A stretch of DNA of 64,000 nt, from NCBI RefSeq assembly GCF_000764305.2, contig NW_025944985.1, positions 138,341 through 202,340 on the forward strand. The letters run 5' to 3'. The notes below the pieces were generated by a model. It was not told the origin of the DNA. It made no database searches and saw nothing but the letters and a program-made list of their open reading frames with translations. Of this stretch, positions 59,855-64,000 are shown one piece after another (position 1 is the first letter of the stretch; each line of letters opens with the position of its first letter). The stretch comes from Hyalella azteca (lineage: Eukaryota > Arthropoda > Malacostraca > Amphipoda > Hyalellidae). The translations under genes and the position numbers were made by a program.

Positions 59855-60990
59855 AAAATATATTCTTGTTCACTCTAGACTCGCATCCATCGTTGCGCAA
59901 AAGCTGGCGGAGCAATACATGCTATAGTGTGGCTTACCAGTCCACGATAACCATCAAACTCTGCAAGAAAAACGACTTAGGCTTGAAGTCCGTCATGATA
60001 AGGGGCCGTCTCGTCGAGGATGATACCGCTTTTATGCAGTCTTTCTAAATGACAATACTCTTATCGTCACAGGACTGACGCGTTGCTTCATTACTCTACA
60101 GATTTCAATTCATTGTCGCTCTACACTCTGGAGTGTGATACGCATCAGCGAGGCTTGCGAACCCCAACTTGATTGCGCGTGTAAATTCGAGAAGTTTTGG
60201 AGACAGCAAACCACTTATCTTGTTCACAAATCTGGCAACTTCGTCGCTGTACATGTTTGGCTCTATAATTTAACGGTATTTTTCTCTCTGTAAACACAAG
60301 CAAAGAAGTCAAGTGAGCTCAATATGACCTCCGAAGCCACATTCGATCGAAGAATAATGACGGCTTTGATACGGTGCTCAGTCTTGCCTTGGCACAATCG
60401 CGACCACCATCAGCTCTCCTCCAATCAGTCACTGAACGTCGTCGATTTGCTGCTAAAAAACAAGATTATAATGCAGGGGGAAATTATCTTCCTTATTTTT
60501 GCACGCGGGATAGACATGAACTTTCTGTTCCGTTTAGTTTGCTCCTTTGTACGCCATTAAAGCAATGGCTAGCACGAAGAAACATGATTATTTCGATGTA
60601 ATTCTAATACTAAAGTTTAATTACGAAAACTGTTAGCAGTAAAAGTGTAGCACTGCGAGAATTTGTTCGTCTTTGCGATGGGATTTAACATATAAGAAGA
60701 ATTTATGTTGTAAAATTTATGTTTTACAGCATAAAGGAAAGTTATGTTATATAATTTTCCTAATTACAATTAAGAATTTTCCTAATTAGCAATTAGGAAA
60801 ATTATGTTATGTAATTTTCCCAAGTACAATCAAATTCCGTAAGGTCGGTAAGGATGAATGAAAATCTAAATTTGTTCTATTTTCACCTCTGACTTTCATA
60901 TGTAATTTAGGAAAGCCCAATATTCATCGTCCGCGGTTATCCACGTAGGCTGGTATAGCTACGACCGTTTAGTGGAGCCTGCGCACTTCA
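59855..60990. other. Intergenic sequence
   Basis: Short frames only; an AATTAGGAAAATTATGTTAT segment is duplicated near 60735-60830. Confidence 0.35.
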
Positions 60991-60994
60991 GTAT

Positions 60995-61545
60995 CGTGTT
61001 GCCATCATACATCTTGTTGCCATCATACATCTTGTTGCCATAATACATCGTGTTGACATCATACATCGTGTAGCCATCATACACCGTGTTGCCCTCACAC
61101 ATCGTGTTGCCATCATACATCGTGTTGCCATCATACATCGTGTTGCCATCATACATCGTGTATCCATCATACATCGTGTTGCCATCATGCATCGTGTTGC
61201 TATCATATATACATCGTGTTGCCATCATACATCGTGTTGCCATCCTACATCGTGTTGCCGTCATACATCGTGTTGCCATCATACATCGTGTTGCCATCAT
61301 ATATACATCGTGTTGCCATCATACATCGTGATGCCATCATACATCGTGATGCCATCATACATCGTGTTGCCACCATACATCGTGTTGCCATCATACATCG
61401 TGTTGCCATCATACATCGTGTTGCCATAATACATAGTGTTGCCATCATACATCGTGTTGCCATCATACATCGTGCTGCCATCATACATCGTGTTGCCATC
61501 ATACATCGTGTTGCCATCATACATCGTGTATCCATCATACATAAT
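60995..61545. repeat. 18-bp minisatellite, about 30 units
   Basis: Units of GTTGCCATCATACATCGT. Two longer units carry an extra ATATA insertion (near 61205 and 61300), showing duplication of a block of about 90 bp. The long frames on both strands ((MMATRC)n, (YDGNTM)n and others) come from the repeat. Confidence 0.95.
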
Positions 61546-61549
61546 GTGT

Positions 61550-62860
61550 TCAATTTTGTTGGCATTCGTGGAACAAGCGAATTTCGGGACATTCATTGGA
61601 CGGTAGGAATTTACGATCAACACGCAATTTCCAATACGTACATTTTGAAATCAGTGAATTGAATTCTAATCTTTTAAACTATCCGTATAAATTTACGATC
61701 ATAAATAAAAATATTCAGCGAAAACACAATTTTCATTGAAGTACTGTTTGGCGTTCGATATTTGGAATGTGTTTTTTCCTGTTATCAAGGAACAGAACAA
61801 GGTTGAAGCGTTGATGGACGTCTAGCAGTGGAGCACTGAGTTTTGCCCTCGCATTTTACTGCAGTCCTCTCAAAGAAATCAACAGCCATCTTATCGGGAA
61901 GCTTTCAGAAGGTCAAGCAGCTTGGCTCAACCCTCAGAATCGCCAACTACGAGAGAAAGTTCAAACACAAGCCCCCGAAAACAGCAGCAGAAAACGGCAC
62001 TAAATTTTGTCGTGAATTTAATCCAACAAAGATCGATTGGCTGCGTTGAAATCCACGTCTGCGTGTAAGTCATAAATTTTAGCTATGTTTATGGATTTAT
62101 CTTGTTTTTTATTTTGCTGTTAAACTGGAATATTTTTTTCTGGACCTATGTTGTTATTGCAAATAATCCGTATAATCATTGAGATATTTCCCACTTAATA
62201 CGGACGGCTACACTCAATGATATAATATTTCCTTCGCTAATACGGAATGTTCTCACGGTTTTTCAAATGTCTATGTCTTTTGTACGGCGAACTTCTTCGA
62301 TCAAAAAGTCATTTATTGCGCGTAAATCTCGCCATCACCCGAGTTATAGCAGACATGCGCATGAGGTGCGCATAAAGCGCCGTTACCTCAGAATCAGATC
62401 ACGCGCACTCAACAAAGGTGAAATGTATCACCGCTGCCCGATAATCTGGTGATACATGCGAATTATGCCACAAGATCAATGCCTATCGTGCGAAGACTGC
62501 GACGATTTCAGAGCAGACTTGTTTTTATCGCAACGCCTCCAGCGAAAACTGGAGAAAAATGTACACTTAAACTTTCCAGATGAAGTTTCCTTATAAAAAC
62601 AAAAATGCAAGACTGCTTGGCTGGTCGTGACTTGTAGTCCTACAAGTCGACCGTAAGTTTGGACGACGAAAGTACAGTAATTCGGTTTCTTTGTGAACGA
62701 GCGTTCAAAATTATTGAAATCTTCGTCAATATATTTAATTCATGTCATGACTATATATTCTGCGACGACGCAACAAAATCGTGAAATAGGATTGAACTGA
62801 ACCAGATCTTGAATACGTTATTCAAGTTATTTATGCTACTTGTCACCTCTAAACACTTGC
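61550..62860. other. Intergenic sequence
   Basis: No supported exon. A 68-codon plus frame (61843-62049) shows no domain. Confidence 0.3.
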
Positions 62861-62864
62861 ATGC

Positions 62865-63195
62865 TTCCTTTCTACTACTTGCCCACTGATTTAACCACTT
62901 GTTCTCATTTAGCCACTCGCCCCTTTTAAACCTTTGTACCATTTTTTCCACTCGCCTCTTTTAACCTTTTGCTACCAGGAATGCCTTGCTCCTTTCACCA
63001 CTTGCTCCCTTTCGACTACTTTCCCCCTTTAAACTAAACTGCTTGCTCCCTCTCGACAACTTATACCCTCTTTAACTATTTGTTCCCTTGTGGCTACTTG
63101 CCCTTTTTAACCACTTGCTCCTGTTTGGTCACTTGCTCTTTTTGGTCACATGCCTCCTTTAAACCAGTTGCTTCTTTTTTAGCCACTTTACCATT
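62865..63195. repeat. Pyrimidine-rich imperfect repeats
   Basis: Units of roughly 20 bp built on CCACTTGCTCCTTTT and related words. Confidence 0.75.
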
Positions 63196-63659
63196 GCTCC
63201 CGTTTTACCGCGATGTCTCATCCTGTTCAAGACTGACAAAAGTAATGTATTTTCCGTTGATTTTTAGTAATTCATTCCAAGTTTGTAGTATTTTTTTTGC
63301 GTTAAAACTCCTCCTTAGAGAGTGTTTTGTAATGCATCAGGAACTGCCACTCAAGATGTAATTTATTCAAACGTTTTTCTTCTACATGTTCCTGTCGAAG
63401 AACAAGAATGCAAGATGTGAAAAGCTGACTGACTTCATTGCTCAAGATACAACAATAAAAATTTCACATTGAAGTCTGTACCATCACTGTCATAGAAGAA
63501 GTAGAGCTGACACAAGTGAAAAAAATAATATTCAAGTTCTATAGTCGAAAGTTACATATTGTAATGCCACTGAAGAAACTGAGGTGGAGGCTGGCATAGA
63601 GGCAGGCAAGTTACATAAAGAAATATTTATAACATAGTATCCCCTTGCGACAGAAGGCC

Positions 63660-63850
63660 GTATATAGGCGCCGAGGAGGCAGGTATATATAAGAGGTGAA
63701 TCGTTATCAAGCCCGTCTGGCAGACAGAACCTTCTCGAGCGAAGCACTTATCTCTATTTAACGCACTCCCTCCGTAATTGTCTTGCTATCGTTGCGCAGC
63801 GATAACAGCGATAGCATCCAAAATGGCCGCTCGCTAACGCTTAAAAACAC
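63660..63850. promoter_or_regulatory. GATA/YY1-like cluster with nested palindrome
   Basis: It contains GTTATCA, CTTATCTC and GCGATAACAG, the mirrored pair TGCTATCG/CGATAGCA (63784-63816) and AAAATGGCCGC near 63819, a YY1-type core. The composition and the AAAATGGCCG word match the cluster at 38.5 kb. It could be a promoter for a gene to the right of the window. Confidence 0.35.
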
Positions 63851-64000
63851 CCTCCATGGGTCAACCACTCGTGCAGTAACTTGAGCTCGGAGATCAAAGA
63901 TATTAGCGTGCCAAATGATTGCTATTTGGTAGGAAATTTTTGCTTGTATCTCTTGGTGGTAGCTAAAAATATCGTTTGAAATTGTTGTTTTGAAATTAGT

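Noticed and set aside
60959..61662. Frames of 72-148 codons on both strands
   Set aside because: Products of the 18-bp minisatellite.

Overview
The window looks like nuclear DNA of an animal, probably an arthropod and possibly a crustacean (a guess from general character, not from any identified gene). It is AT-rich and gene-poor, has short exons with GT/AG borders, carries remnants of Penelope-like and LINE retroelements, and is unusually dense in minisatellites. Two single-n bases (5930 and 50434) each sit beside a tandem array and probably mark assembly gaps.

Region 1 (89-13665, minus strand) is the only well-supported gene. Reading backwards from a signal-peptide exon at 13665, nineteen exons can be assembled by eye with compatible splice phases. 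They encode nine immunoglobulin-like domains. After a V-type first domain built from three exons, each domain uses two exons and the module is bounded by phase-1 introns. The paired Ig cysteines are visible in eight domains; the second half of Ig4 is missing, and the n at 5930 lies exactly where that exon should be. The gene leaves the window after Ig9, so its C-terminus (membrane anchor, kinase or none) is unknown. I cannot assign it to a named family. Several of its 5' splice sites are embedded in tandem arrays built from the exon-intron junction itself.

Region 2 (13700-34600) is mostly intergenic. It holds a foldback element and a half copy of it (13968-15055), a 107-bp duplication, and a Penelope-like remnant with a GIY-YIG endonuclease (18161-18469) followed by a hammerhead-ribozyme-like motif. 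A second such motif lies at 19763, and two more in opposite orientation lie in an Ig-gene intron near 4.55 and 4.8 kb. Minisatellites at 20.85, 26.5 and 31.6-32.5 kb and a few weak exon candidates complete it.

Region 3 (34600-64000) is dominated by tandem arrays with periods of 18, 27, 28, 30, 34, 37, 39, 42, 44 and about 120 bp. Most long open frames here come from these arrays and are not genes. Supportable non-repeat items are a possible terminal exon with poly(A) signal (34689-34881), a 241-bp TA-flanked MITE (41829-42069), a possible two-exon 56-residue gene (43578-44027), LINE reverse-transcriptase 3' fragments (52375-53015 and 58137-58330), and two GATA/YY1-like clusters (about 38.5 and 63.75 kb) that could be promoters or enhancers.
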